DNA of 64,000 nucleotides from the NCBI GenBank assembly GCA_903822975.1, contig CAIJRD010000012.1:434001-498000 (forward strand), written 5' to 3'. Position 1 is the stretch's first letter, and every line of letters starts with the position of its first letter. Under the pieces are notes generated by a model. It was not told the origin of the DNA. It did no database searches and saw nothing but the letters and a program-made list of their open reading frames with translations. A program made the position numbers and the translations under genes. Source of the DNA: an uncultured Sinobacteraceae bacterium. Lineage in GTDB: Bacteria; Pseudomonadota; Gammaproteobacteria; Nevskiales; Nevskiaceae. Below, piece by piece: positions 1 through 9,685 of this stretch.

Positions 1-749
1 GGCTGCGCGCACTGCTGACCTACTGTGCCGGTGCGGTGCTCGGCGTCGATCTGAACAAGCTCGATGCACCCGCCTGCGCGCTGGAACTGATCCACGCCTA
101 TTCGCTGGTACACGACGATCTGCCGGCGATGGACGACGACGACCTGCGCCGTGGCCAGCCGACCACGCACGTGGCCTACGACGAGGCCACCGCAATCCTG
201 GTCGGCGACGCGCTGCAGACGCTGGCATTTCGCGTGTTGGCCGAGCCGCAGACGCACACCAGTCCCGCAGCGCAATTGCAGATGCTGAGATTGCTGGCCG
301 ATGCCGCCGGCTCGCTCGGCATGGTCGGCGGCCAGGCGGTCGACATCGAATCGGAGCATCTGAAGATTCCGCTCGCGCGACTCGAATCGTTGCATGCGCG
401 CAAGACCGGCGCACTGATTCGCTGTGGCCTGGAACTCGCCGCCGCCGCTGGCGAAGCGGATGCCGAGCAGACCCGTGCGCTGAGCGAGTTCGGTCGACTG
501 CTCGGCCTCGCCTACCAGATTCAGGACGACGTGCTCGACGAAAGCTCCAGCACCGCCGTGCTCGGCAAGACCCAGGGCAAGGATCGCGCGCAGGAGAAGT
601 CCACCTATCCGGCGCTGCTCGGGTTCGACGCCGCCAAGGCACTTGCCAGCGAAACCTTTGCGCGGGCGCGCGGCGCGCTCGACGGTTTCGGCGCACGCGC
701 GGCACCCTTGCTCGCACTCGCCGCAACCATCGAGCAGCGCGATCACTAA
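1..749 (+). CDS. ispA: Farnesyl/geranyl diphosphate synthase, 5' end outside window
   Basis: Short-chain polyprenyl diphosphate synthase of cytoplasmic isoprenoid synthesis, joining isopentenyl and allylic diphosphates. The open frame runs in from base 3, so the N-terminus lies upstream of the window. The first Asp-rich motif is visible in VHDDLPAMDDDDLRRG and the second in YQIQDDVLDE; these bind the Mg-diphosphate substrate. The GDALQTLAF segment is typical of proteobacterial IspA. In many proteobacteria ispA lies between xseB and dxs, but here the stop is followed by a 28-bp tandem repeat and an unrelated glycosidase, so no dxs follows directly. Family assignment is firm; chain length (C15 or C10) is inferred from similarity to IspA. 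Confidence 0.93.
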   Translation, partial: LRALLTYCAGAVLGVDLNKLDAPACALELIHAYSLVHDDLPAMDDDDLRRGQPTTHVAYDEATAILVGDALQTLAFRVLAEPQTHTSPAAQLQMLRLLADAAGSLGMVGGQAVDIESEHLKIPLARLESLHARKTGALIRCGLELAAAAGEADAEQTRALSEFGRLLGLAYQIQDDVLDESSSTAVLGKTQGKDRAQEKSTYPALLGFDAAKALASETFARARGALDGFGARAAPLLALAATIEQRDH

Positions 750-776
750 GGGTCGGTTGCTAATGGTCGGTTGCTG

Positions 777-860
777 AAGGTCGAATCCTGACGGTCGATT
801 GCTGAAGGTCGAATCCTGACGGTCGATTGCTGAAGGTCGAATCCTGACGGTCGATTGCTG
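777..860. repeat. 28-bp direct tandem repeat, three perfect copies
   Basis: Three identical 28-bp units at 777-804, 805-832 and 833-860, each beginning AAGGTCGAATCC and ending CGATTGCTG. Shortened copies flank them (GGTCGGTTGCT at 751-776 and a partial unit at 861-884). The array starts 27 bp after the ispA stop codon. It encodes nothing obvious. Confidence 0.92.
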
Positions 861-1125
861 AAGGTCGTGCTGAAGGTCGATTGCATCTTGCGATCGTCCC
901 GCCGACAAACCCAGCGCGCGGTTCAATCCTCGGTAGGTGTAAAGGTGGCGGTGACGGTGGCGGTGTGCAGAGTTGAGCGCAAGGATCGATCGGCACCTGC
1001 GTATCGGGCGCGCGATCGACAATCGTCGCGCAGCGAGTCGAGTGCCGCGCTGAACTGAGCGCGCCGTTCTAGTGTCGATGGCGGTGTGCGGATTCGCGGC
1101 ACACCTGCTCTCCACTGGAACCCTC

Positions 1126-2952
1126 ATGCCGCTGCGCATTGAAGACTACGCCCTGATCGGCGATTGCGAGACCGCCGCGCTGGTCGGTCGCGACGGTTCG
1201 ATCGACTGGCTGTGCTGGCCGCGATTCGATTCGGGCGCCTGCTTCGCCGCCTTGCTCGGCACGCCGCAGCACGGCCGCTGGTTGCTCGCGCCGAGCGACA
1301 GCACCGCACAGACGCAGCGTCGCTACCGCGACGGCACGCTGATCCTCAATACCGAATTCAACTGTGCACAAGGTGGCGTCGTCGTCAGCGACTTCATGCC
1401 ACCGCGCGAACGCGAGGCTTCGCATCTGGTGCGCATGGTGCGCGGACTCGGCGGTCGCGTGGCGATGCGGATGGAACTGACGCCGCGCTTCGACTACGGC
1501 GCGGCACGTCCCTGGATACGCGCGCTCGAAGACGGCAGCGGCTGGTCGATGGTGTCGGGCCCGGACGCCGTGTATCTGCGTAGCAGCATCGCGGTCAAAC
1601 TGCAGCGACAGGAATCGAATCTGGTTGCCGAGTTCGAAATCGGCGCCGGCGACAGCGTGGCATTCGTGCTGAGCTACGCCGCCTCGCACCTACCGCCGCC
1701 GGCACCGCTGGACGGGTCGGCGGCTCTCGACGAAACCGGCACGCGCTGGAACCAGTGGTCGTCGCGCTCGGCGTATGCGGGCAGCTACAGCGATGCGGTG
1801 AGCCGATCGCTGATCACGCTGAAGGCGCTGACCTATCGCCCCACTGGCGGCATCGTGGCGGCACCGACCACCTCGCTGCCGGAAGCACTCGGCGGCGTGC
1901 GCAATTGGGACTATCGCTTTTGCTGGCTGCGCGACGCCACGCTCACCTTGTTGGCGCTGATGCACGGCGGCTATTACGACGAAGCCCGCGCCTGGCGCGG
2001 CTGGCTCGAACGCACCGTCGCCGGCAGTCCGGACGATTTGCAGATCATGTACGGCATCGGCGGCGAACGACGTCTGACCGAGTGGACCGCCGACTGGCTG
2101 CCCGGTTACGAAAATTCCGCGCCGGTGCGCATCGGCAATGCCGCCGCAAACCAGCTGCAGCTCGACGTCTACGGCGAGCTGATGGACGCGCTGCATCACG
2201 CGCGTATCGGCGGGCTCGATTACGACGCCGACATCTGGGAGCTTCAGCGCGTTGTCGTGCAGCATCTCGAACGGATCTGGGAACAACCCGACGAAGGCAT
2301 CTGGGAAACGCGTGGCGGCCGTCAACACTTCACCTATTCGAAAGTGATGAGCTGGGTCGCGCTGGATCGCTCGATCAAGGCGGTTGAGGACCTGGGCCTC
2401 GAAGGCCCGGTCGAGCGCTGGCGCGAAGTGCGGCAGAAGATCCATGCCGACATCTGCAACCGCGGCTTCGATGCGAAGCGCGGGCATTTCGTGCAGAGCT
2501 ACGGCAGCACCGCGCTCGATGCGAGCCTGCTGCAAATTCCGCTTGTGGGATTCTTGCCGCCAGACGATCCGCGCGTGCTCGGCACCGTGGCCGCCATCCA
2601 GCGCGAGCTGGTCGTCGATGGCTTCGTGTTGCGCTACAACACCCACGAAACCGAGGACGGCTTGCCCGCCAACGAAGGGGCCTTCCTCGCCTGCAGCTTT
2701 TGGCTCGCTGACAATCTGGTGTTGCAGGGTCGGCACGACGAAGGCCGCGCGCTGTTCGAGCGTCTGCTCGGCTTGCGCAACGATGTCGGCCTGCTGGCCG
2801 AGGAATACGATCCGCGCGTGAAACGCCAGGTCGGCAATTTTCCGCAGGCGTTCTCGCACATCGCGCTGATCAACACCGCGTTCAATCTGAACACGGCGAG
2901 CGGGCCGGCACAGGAACGCGCGCAGGAAGGACAAAGCACGCCCGGCAGCTAG
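1126..2952 (+). CDS. Glycoside hydrolase family 15 protein (glucoamylase/trehalase-like)
   Basis: A 608-residue protein matching bacterial GH15 enzymes, which hydrolyse alpha-glucosidic bonds (glucoamylase, trehalase or dextran glucosidase activity). The N-terminus IEDYALIGDCETAALVGRDG is the standard beginning of this family, so the ATG at 1126 is preferred over an in-frame GTG at 1072. The (alpha/alpha)6-barrel region is recognisable from WDYRFCWLRDATLTLLAL through WLPGYENSAPVRIGNAA to NEGAFLACSFWLADNL and EEYDP. There is no signal peptide, so the protein is probably cytoplasmic and acts on storage glucan, trehalose or maltodextrin. It converges on the GH63-like glucosidase gene. The exact substrate cannot be told from sequence. 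Confidence 0.9.
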   Translation: MPLRIEDYALIGDCETAALVGRDGSIDWLCWPRFDSGACFAALLGTPQHGRWLLAPSDSTAQTQRRYRDGTLILNTEFNCAQGGVVVSDFMPPREREASHLVRMVRGLGGRVAMRMELTPRFDYGAARPWIRALEDGSGWSMVSGPDAVYLRSSIAVKLQRQESNLVAEFEIGAGDSVAFVLSYAASHLPPPAPLDGSAALDETGTRWNQWSSRSAYAGSYSDAVSRSLITLKALTYRPTGGIVAAPTTSLPEALGGVRNWDYRFCWLRDATLTLLALMHGGYYDEARAWRGWLERTVAGSPDDLQIMYGIGGERRLTEWTADWLPGYENSAPVRIGNAAANQLQLDVYGELMDALHHARIGGLDYDADIWELQRVVVQHLERIWEQPDEGIWETRGGRQHFTYSKVMSWVALDRSIKAVEDLGLEGPVERWREVRQKIHADICNRGFDAKRGHFVQSYGSTALDASLLQIPLVGFLPPDDPRVLGTVAAIQRELVVDGFVLRYNTHETEDGLPANEGAFLACSFWLADNLVLQGRHDEGRALFERLLGLRNDVGLLAEEYDPRVKRQVGNFPQAFSHIALINTAFNLNTASGPAQERAQEGQSTPGS

Positions 2953-3180
2953 ACCTCGGCACGTCGATTGCGCGAAGCGCAATGGGTGCGGGTGCGGGTG
3001 CGGGGCTTTCTTTCCCAATTCTATTAGCTACTGTTTAGATAGCAATCGAGAGAATCACATCGCGCGCGAGCAGCGTGTGCAGCGCATACAGCTCGCATGA
3101 GCTGCATGCATCCGGCCTTCGAATGCTCGCCGAACGATTTTGCCGAACTCGAAAACCAAGCCGATACGCGCTAGCGCTCG

Positions 3181-5856
3181 TTAGTCCGACCAGCGCGCTT
3201 CCAGATTCAGCAGATCGGCAATCAGCGCGGTCCAACCGGTCTGATGACTCGCGCCGCAGCCGCGGCCGCTGTCGGCGTGGTAGTACTCGTTGAACTGCAG
3301 CAAGTGTTGCCAATCGGCATCCGTGGCGTAGCGCTGCTCCTCGCCATTGCAGGGACGTCGTCCCGAGGCATCCGGCAGGAACAGGCTCTGCAAACGGTGT
3401 GCGAGCCGGCGTGCGGCTTCTCCCAGGCTGACGAACTCGCCCGAGCGAGTTGGAAATTCGACTTTGAATTCGGCACCGTAGAAACGGTGATAGACGCGCA
3501 GGGATTCGAGAATCAGAAAGTTGATCGGAAACCAGATCGGTCCGCGCCAGTTGGAATTGCCGCCAAACATGCCGGTGGTGCCTTCACCGGGCTCATACGA
3601 AATCGCGTAGTCGGTGCCGCTGGCGTGGTAGACGTACGGCTGCGCGGCGTGGAATTTCGACAGCGAACGAATGCCGAACGGCGCAAGAAATTCGTCTTCA
3701 TCGAACAGCCGCGACAACATGCGCGCAAGCCGCTCGCGCGAGGGAACGGTGAGCAGCAAGTCGTCGTGACCTTCGCTGAGTTCGAGCACGTGCGTGGCCA
3801 GCAGCGGACGATACTTGGCATCCCACTGCGCGCGCCGCATGAAATCGGTGAAGCGCGCCACGCCCTCGCGTTTGATGATGGTGCTGGCGAACATCGGAAA
3901 GAAGCCGGCGATCGAGCGCACGCGCAGCGGCGTCGATGTCGCGCCGAGCTGCAACTGGTCGTAATAGAAACCGTCCTGCTCATCCCAGAGGCCGCTGCCG
4001 CCCGCGTGATTGATCGCGTCGGTGATCGCGCCAAAGTGCTCGAGGAACTTGGATGCGAGGTCTTCGTAGACCGGATCGTCCGCTGCCAGCTCGAGCGCCA
4101 TCGACAACATGTGGATGCAGTAGAACGCCATCCACGCAGTGCCATCGGCCTGCAACAGACGACCTCCGGTGGGCAACGGTTTCGAGCGATCGAATACACC
4201 GATGTTGTCCAGCCCGAGGAAGCCGCCGGAGAACAGGTTGTTGCCACCCGCGTCCTCGCGGTTGACCCACCAGGTGAAGTTCAGCAGCAGCTTCTGAAAG
4301 CCACGCTCGAGAAATGCGCGGTCGGGCGCTTCGCCCGGCGGCGGCAGGCGATACACGCGCCAGATCGCCCAGGGATGCACCGGCGGATTGACGTCGGAGA
4401 AATTGAATTCGTAGGCCGGCAGTTGACCGTTGCGATGCATGTACCACTCGCGCAACAGCAACAGCAGTTGATTCTGCGCCAGCGGCACGTCGATACGGCT
4501 CAGGCTGACGCAATGGAACGCCATGTCCCAGGAACAGAAGTACGGAAACTCCCACTTGTCCGGCATCGACAACACGTCGCGCGTGTACAGGTGCGGCCAC
4601 GCAGGATTGCGCTCGGTGTGTTCCAGCGGCGGCGGCGGCTGAGTCGGATCGCCCTTCGCCCAGCGGGTCTGAATCAGGTTGTAGTACTGCTTCGACCACA
4701 ACAGTCCGGCGTAGGCCGCGCGGGCGATGCGGCGCGGTTCGCCCTGCACGCTCGCCTCGATATGCGCGGCGTAGAACGCATCGGCTTCAGCGATACGCTG
4801 CGCAAACAGCGCGTCGAATTCAGCGAAGCTGCTGCCGGACATTGCCGTCGCAGCCGACAGGCGTAAGCGCAGGCTGACACTCGCGCCTGCGGCCACATCG
4901 AAGCGACAGTGCAGCGCTGCCTTGGTGCCCACACTTTGCGGATTCACCAGCTCGCTGCGACCTTCGATCACCGCGGCGTGGAACGCATCCTTGACGTAAG
5001 GCTGCTTCACTGCGACTTCGTAAAGGCGCGCGACATTGGTCTCGTTCTCGGTGAACAACCACGAAGCATCGGCCGGCGCGCCATCGACCTGCAAGCGATA
5101 GCTGCCGAGCGTCTGGTGCATGGCAAGCACCGCGCCGGCGCCGATGTCGGCGCCGATGTTGGCCCCGGCGTTGGCAGGATCGCGCAGGATCTGCGGCTTG
5201 AGTGTCACCTCTTCTTCGAGTGCGCCCCAGCTCCAGGTGTTGCGGAACCACAGCGTCGGCAACAGATGCACGACGGCCGCGTCCTTGCCGCTGTTATGCA
5301 GCGTCAGCCGGATCAGGATGTCGTCGGCATCGGCCTTGGCGTATTCGACGGTCAGATCGAAGTAGCCTGCATCCAGCAGGCCGGTATCGAGCAGTTCGTA
5401 CTCGCGCATGTTGCGATCGCGGCGCGCGTTCTCGGCGATCAGGTCGCGATACGGATACGCAGCCTGCGGGTAGCGGTACTGTGCCTTGCAGTAGCTGTGC
5501 GTCGGCGTGGCGTCCTGGTACCAATACAGTTCCTTGACGTCTTCGCCGTGGTTGCCTTCGGGTCCGGTGAGGCCGAACAGGCGCTCTTTCAGAATTGGAT
5601 CGCGGCCATTCCAAAGCGCCGGTGCGAAACACAGTCGGCAGTGCTCGTCGGTCCAGCCGAGCAGACCATCCTCGCCCCAGCGATACGCGCGACTGCGCGC
5701 CTGGTCGTGCGGAAACGATGTCCAGACGTCGCCGTCGGCCGAATAATCCTCACGCACCGTGCCCCACTGCCGCTCCGACAGATAGGTGCCCCACAGCTTC
5801 CAGCGCTTTTCGCGCCGCGCGTCCTCGGCCAGGCGTTGGCTCTCGGCGTCGCTCAC
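3181..5856 (-). CDS. GH63/MGH1-like glucosidase
   Basis: A large cytoplasmic glycosidase (891 residues, no signal peptide) of the group usually annotated 'glucosidase', related to GH63 and mannosylglycerate hydrolase-like (alpha/alpha)6-barrel enzymes. Typical segments are the N-terminal WGTYLSERQWGTVREDYS, the middle TRDVLSMPDKWEFPYFCSWD with its aromatic and acidic sugar-binding residues, and the C-terminal NSNWRGPIWFPINFLILESL. The start is GTG and overlaps the SDR stop codon upstream (GTGA), which implies translational coupling. The neighbours (SDR glucose-dehydrogenase-like, GMC oxidoreductase, GH15) point to glucan or oligosaccharide breakdown with oxidation of the released sugar. Family confident; substrate unknown. 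Confidence 0.88.
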   Translation of the reverse strand: MSDAESQRLAEDARREKRWKLWGTYLSERQWGTVREDYSADGDVWTSFPHDQARSRAYRWGEDGLLGWTDEHCRLCFAPALWNGRDPILKERLFGLTGPEGNHGEDVKELYWYQDATPTHSYCKAQYRYPQAAYPYRDLIAENARRDRNMREYELLDTGLLDAGYFDLTVEYAKADADDILIRLTLHNSGKDAAVVHLLPTLWFRNTWSWGALEEEVTLKPQILRDPANAGANIGADIGAGAVLAMHQTLGSYRLQVDGAPADASWLFTENETNVARLYEVAVKQPYVKDAFHAAVIEGRSELVNPQSVGTKAALHCRFDVAAGASVSLRLRLSAATAMSGSSFAEFDALFAQRIAEADAFYAAHIEASVQGEPRRIARAAYAGLLWSKQYYNLIQTRWAKGDPTQPPPPLEHTERNPAWPHLYTRDVLSMPDKWEFPYFCSWDMAFHCVSLSRIDVPLAQNQLLLLLREWYMHRNGQLPAYEFNFSDVNPPVHPWAIWRVYRLPPPGEAPDRAFLERGFQKLLLNFTWWVNREDAGGNNLFSGGFLGLDNIGVFDRSKPLPTGGRLLQADGTAWMAFYCIHMLSMALELAADDPVYEDLASKFLEHFGAITDAINHAGGSGLWDEQDGFYYDQLQLGATSTPLRVRSIAGFFPMFASTIIKREGVARFTDFMRRAQWDAKYRPLLATHVLELSEGHDDLLLTVPSRERLARMLSRLFDEDEFLAPFGIRSLSKFHAAQPYVYHASGTDYAISYEPGEGTTGMFGGNSNWRGPIWFPINFLILESLRVYHRFYGAEFKVEFPTRSGEFVSLGEAARRLAHRLQSLFLPDASGRRPCNGEEQRYATDADWQHLLQFNEYYHADSGRGCGASHQTGWTALIADLLNLEARWSD

Positions 5857-6620
5857 TGCTCCGAGTAGTTCCAGAGCAGGCCGCCGTCGACGACCACCGT
5901 GGTACCGGTCATGTAGTCGGCATCGCTCGAAGCGAGAAACGCCGCAATACCCGCAACGTCTTCGGGCTTGCCGAGGCGCTTCATCGGAATATTGCCGAGC
6001 AGCGCGTTCAACAGTTCGGGGCTGTTGAGCAGCTTGGTGTTGATCGGCGTTTCGATTGCACCCGGCGCGATGTTGTTGATGGTGATGCCGAGCGGCGCCA
6101 ACTCGATCGCCAGATTGCGCGTCATCATCTTCAGGCCGCCCTTGCTGGCGCAGTACGAGGTGAAATGCGGAAACGGCAGTTCTTCGTGCACCGAACTGAC
6201 GTTGATGATCTTGCCCGGCCGCTGGGTTTCGCGCAGGTGCCGCACGAAGGCTTGCGTGGCGAAGAAGGTGCCCTTCAGGTTGATGTCGAGCACGAAGTCG
6301 TAATCGGCCTCGGTCACGTCCCAGAACGATGCATTCTTCTCGACGCCGGCATTGTTGACCAGGATGTCGATCTTGCCCATCTGCTTGACACCCTCGGTGA
6401 TCATGCGCTGGTCATCGGCGATGTTGCCGAGATCACCTGCGATGACCATGCCGCGCCGACCGGTTTCCTTCACCTTGGCCAGCACTTCTTCGGCGCGACT
6501 GTCGTCGGCGCGATCATCGATGATGATGTCCGCGCCTTCGGCGGCGAGCCGCAGCGCAATCGCGCGACCGATGCCCTGTGCGCTGCCGGTAACCAATGCC
6601 ACCTTGCCTTCGAGTCTCAT
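5853..6620 (-). CDS. SDR-family dehydrogenase, glucose 1-dehydrogenase-like
   Basis: A classical short-chain dehydrogenase/reductase of 255 residues. It shows the nucleotide-binding motif TGSAQGIG, the NNAG motif, a catalytic Ser in NVSSVHEE, Tyr and Lys in YCASKGG, and the C-terminal TGTTVVVDGGLLW typical of glucose 1-dehydrogenase-like SDRs. The ATG at 6620 opens MRLEGKVALVTG; the open frame extends 72 codons further upstream but those codons do not resemble an SDR. It is coupled by a 4-nt overlap to the downstream glucosidase gene and diverges from the GMC oxidoreductase across about 200 bp. A role in oxidising the sugar released by the glucosidase is inferred from context. Confidence 0.9.
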   Translation of the reverse strand: MRLEGKVALVTGSAQGIGRAIALRLAAEGADIIIDDRADDSRAEEVLAKVKETGRRGMVIAGDLGNIADDQRMITEGVKQMGKIDILVNNAGVEKNASFWDVTEADYDFVLDINLKGTFFATQAFVRHLRETQRPGKIINVSSVHEELPFPHFTSYCASKGGLKMMTRNLAIELAPLGITINNIAPGAIETPINTKLLNSPELLNALLGNIPMKRLGKPEDVAGIAAFLASSDADYMTGTTVVVDGGLLWNYSEQ

Positions 6621-6823
6621 CGTACGGTCCTGTGCTTGATCGATATGAACTGCCCGCGCTGCGCGGGTACGTTGTTTGCACCCGATGGACCACGGGACGG
6701 AATGATTTGTCCCGCGATCGGTCTGAAGAACGCTGTTAAGTCCCGAGCGAGCCAATACGCGAGCGACTTCGTTCGCCACGGCCGTTCCCGCACTTCGCAC
6801 CACCAGGACCCTGCCCGAACACC

Positions 6824-8254
6824 ATGCAAGAAGCATATGACTTTCTGATTATCGGCAGCGGTGCCGGCGGCTCCGCAGCGGCGTATGCCATGGTCGCGCA
6901 AGGGCGACGCGTGCTGCTGCTGGAAAAAGGCAGCGAATTGCCGGACGACGGCAGCACGCTCGATCCCATTCTCGTCGCCGGCGGCCATTTCAACAGCAAG
7001 GAAATCTGGAACAACGCGCGCGGCGACGCCTTCATGCCGGAAGAGCATTTCAACCTCGGCGGCAAGACGCGCTGGTATGGTGCGGCACTGCTGCGTAATG
7101 CGCCGCATGAGTTCGAAGCCGACACCGAACTCGGTTTGCGCGCCTGGCCGTTTGATTATTCCGCCTTCGAGCCGTATTACCGCGCGGCCGAGGCGCTGGT
7201 CGGCGTGCATCACTTCGAGCCCGAAGATGATCTACAGCGCATCGCGGTCGATCTCGATCGCGCCGGCTGGCACATGCAGCCGCTGCAACTCGGTCTGTCG
7301 CCGGAAATTCTGAACCACACGCTCGAAGCCACGCACTACGACGGCTACGCCGTGCCGAACGGCCTGAAGTCAGATGCCAAATATCGCCTGCTCGATCCGC
7401 TCACCGCGCGGCCCAACCTCGAGTTGGTGCTGAACGCGACCGTGCGCGAACTGCTGCCATCGGGCGACGATCCCTTGCAGATTGCTGGCGTGCGCTGCAC
7501 CGATGGCCGTGAGTTCTTCGCGCAGACCGTGCTGGTTGCCGCCGGCGCGATGCACTCGCCGCGTTTGCTCCAGCACTATTTCCTGACTCACGAACTGAGT
7601 TCACGGCTGCCCGCAGCGGCAAATGTCGGGCGCAATTTCAAGCGCCATATCCTGACTGCGGTGATCGGCTTTGGCTGGCGCATCAAGCGCGACCGTATCT
7701 GCAAGACCGCGCTGTTCCTGCACCAGGACTTTCCGCACAGCAGCTCGCAGCCGCTCGGTGGCTGGGCCGATCGCGAGACAATCCGCTTTCTGCTGCCGGG
7801 CTGGCTGCCGCGCGGGCTGGTCGAGTTCTTTGCGCTGCGCGCCTACGGATTTTTTCTGCAGACCGAAGACGGCTCGCACGTCGACAACCGCGTGATCGGC
7901 GAAAGCAGCGACGGCAGCCGGCCGACACTCGACTACCACCCGGAGCGCAACCCGCAGTTGCCGCGCGAACACCGCGGCATGGTGCGTCACTTCATGGCGG
8001 CGATGCTGCGCGCGGGCCTGCTGCCGTTCAAGCAAACCATCGGGCTCTCCGGCATGGCGCATTGCGGCGGCACGCTGGTGATGGGCCGTGATCCAGCCGA
8101 CTCGGTGGTCGACGCCGACGGCCGCGTCCACGGCATGAAAAACCTGTACGTCGTCGATGGCAGCGTCTTGCCGCGGCTCGGCCGAATGAATCCGGCGCTG
8201 AGCATTTATGCCTGGGCGCTGAAGGTCACGCAGGGTCTGCTTGCGGCTGGCTGA
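6824..8254 (+). CDS. GMC-family FAD oxidoreductase
   Basis: A 476-residue glucose-methanol-choline oxidoreductase. The FAD-binding GSGAGG lies at residues 11-16, and EKG marks the ADP-ribose-binding acidic end. The C-terminal GMC domain has the conserved HCGGTLVMG and the NPALSIYAWALKV ending that supply active-site His and Asn. It is somewhat shorter than typical GMC enzymes (about 530 residues). No signal peptide is seen, so it is probably cytoplasmic or membrane-associated. It diverges from the SDR-GH63 pair; such GMC/SDR/glucosidase groupings suggest sugar or sugar-acid oxidation. Substrate unknown. Confidence 0.9.
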   Translation: MQEAYDFLIIGSGAGGSAAAYAMVAQGRRVLLLEKGSELPDDGSTLDPILVAGGHFNSKEIWNNARGDAFMPEEHFNLGGKTRWYGAALLRNAPHEFEADTELGLRAWPFDYSAFEPYYRAAEALVGVHHFEPEDDLQRIAVDLDRAGWHMQPLQLGLSPEILNHTLEATHYDGYAVPNGLKSDAKYRLLDPLTARPNLELVLNATVRELLPSGDDPLQIAGVRCTDGREFFAQTVLVAAGAMHSPRLLQHYFLTHELSSRLPAAANVGRNFKRHILTAVIGFGWRIKRDRICKTALFLHQDFPHSSSQPLGGWADRETIRFLLPGWLPRGLVEFFALRAYGFFLQTEDGSHVDNRVIGESSDGSRPTLDYHPERNPQLPREHRGMVRHFMAAMLRAGLLPFKQTIGLSGMAHCGGTLVMGRDPADSVVDADGRVHGMKNLYVVDGSVLPRLGRMNPALSIYAWALKVTQGLLAAG

Positions 8255-8385
8255 AACGCCGTCTGCGGTCGCGCTGCGGCCAAAGACGGGTGCGCGCGCA
8301 GCAGACCACAATTCAGGCATCGCACGCAGCACACGACTGTGCAATTCTGGTCGCGATCCAAAAAAACCAACGGGGGAAAGTCCAA

Positions 8386-9417
8386 GTGCCCAACAAGAAG
8401 TCCGGCATCGCACACAAGCTGCTCGATGCGCACGTCGAATACTTCATCGAGCAACTCGAGCCGGAGCGCCTGCGTCCGCTGCTCGAGGCCCAGATCGACG
8501 AAGTACTGGCCGATGCCGGCAAGCTGACGCTGGACGACGTCGTGCACCGCGACTCGGTCAAGCAAGTGGTGCAGGTCTACGCGGTCGAGCTTGAACTCGG
8601 CGGCGCGATTCCCGAGCTGGTGGCGAAGATCGCGCGCGCGGTCTACCTCAACGGCATCCACGAAAAAACCCGCCTGCGCGATTTGCTCAGCGACAAGCAG
8701 TTCGCCGAGATCGTCGACAAGCTGCTGGAAATGGAGGACCTGCGCGTACAGATTCTCGACGAAGCGGTGTCGAACCCGCTGTATGCCGAAATCGCATCGG
8801 ATCTGCTGTTTCACGGCATCCGCGGCTATCTGATGCACAGCCGGCTGACCAAGAGCATTCCGGGCGCGTCTTCGATGATCAAGCTCGGCAAGAACATGCT
8901 GCACCGTGCGTCGCCCGCGCTCGAACAATCGATCGAAGACAACCTGCGCGCATACATCCGTAAAAATATCGGCGCAACTTTGAAGGACAGCCAGCGCTTC
9001 CTGCTGAAGAACTTCGACTCCGAGCGTCTGCGCGAGATGGCGATGGATGCGTGGACCGCAGTGAAGCCGATGAAAGTCTCGATTTTCCGCAAGTACCTGA
9101 GCAGCGACGATGTCGAGGACTTCTTCGTAATCGCTTACGAATACTGGCGCAGCTTGCGCAAGACCGACTACTACAGCGCCTTGATCAATATCGGCATCGA
9201 CTGCTTCTTCGACACCTACGGCAAGACCAAGCTGGCGAAGATTCTCGAGGAAGTCGGTATCGGCCGCGAGCTGTTGCTCGCAGACGCAATGCGCTTTGCG
9301 CCGGACGCGATCGCCGGGCTCAAGAAGCGCAAGCTGCTGGAGCCGCTGATCCGTCGCAATCTGAAAGGCTTCTACGAATCGGGCCGCATCGAAGCGCTGC
9401 TCGCGCAAGATCACTGA
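8386..9417 (+). CDS. Conserved-looking hypothetical protein, alpha-helical
   Basis: I do not recognise this 343-residue protein. A GTG at 8386 is the likely start: it follows a strong ribosome-binding site (GGGGGAAAG, 8372-8380) by about 6 nt, whereas upstream in-frame starts have none. The protein is mainly helical, charged and soluble, with many Leu/Glu/Arg heptad-like stretches such as RLRDLLSDKQFAEIVDKLLE. It contains no Cys/His metal motif, no signal peptide and no clear membrane segment. It lies 131 bp after the GMC gene on the same strand and could share its transcript. No function is proposed. Confidence 0.75.
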   Translation: MPNKKSGIAHKLLDAHVEYFIEQLEPERLRPLLEAQIDEVLADAGKLTLDDVVHRDSVKQVVQVYAVELELGGAIPELVAKIARAVYLNGIHEKTRLRDLLSDKQFAEIVDKLLEMEDLRVQILDEAVSNPLYAEIASDLLFHGIRGYLMHSRLTKSIPGASSMIKLGKNMLHRASPALEQSIEDNLRAYIRKNIGATLKDSQRFLLKNFDSERLREMAMDAWTAVKPMKVSIFRKYLSSDDVEDFFVIAYEYWRSLRKTDYYSALINIGIDCFFDTYGKTKLAKILEEVGIGRELLLADAMRFAPDAIAGLKKRKLLEPLIRRNLKGFYESGRIEALLAQDH

Positions 9418-9685
9418 CGCGCAGAGGGCACAGCGTCGGTCGCGCAAGCCGCGGCCGATGAGGTGCCAGCCGCATTGCGCGTGCTGGCTCCTTCGTCAAC
9501 GCGAACGCGAATGTCAGCGACAGATCCGACGCGAACGTCGTCGCCCGCGCCAGCGCAGCCAATGTTTACGCAGACGCTCGGCAACCGCGTCGAACCTGTG
9601 CGCGTTTTGATGGTCGGACTTGCGGGGGCCGATGGGCCCGAGGGGAACGCCAGCCGGCGCGCTCAGAGTCGACAGGGAAGTCCGC

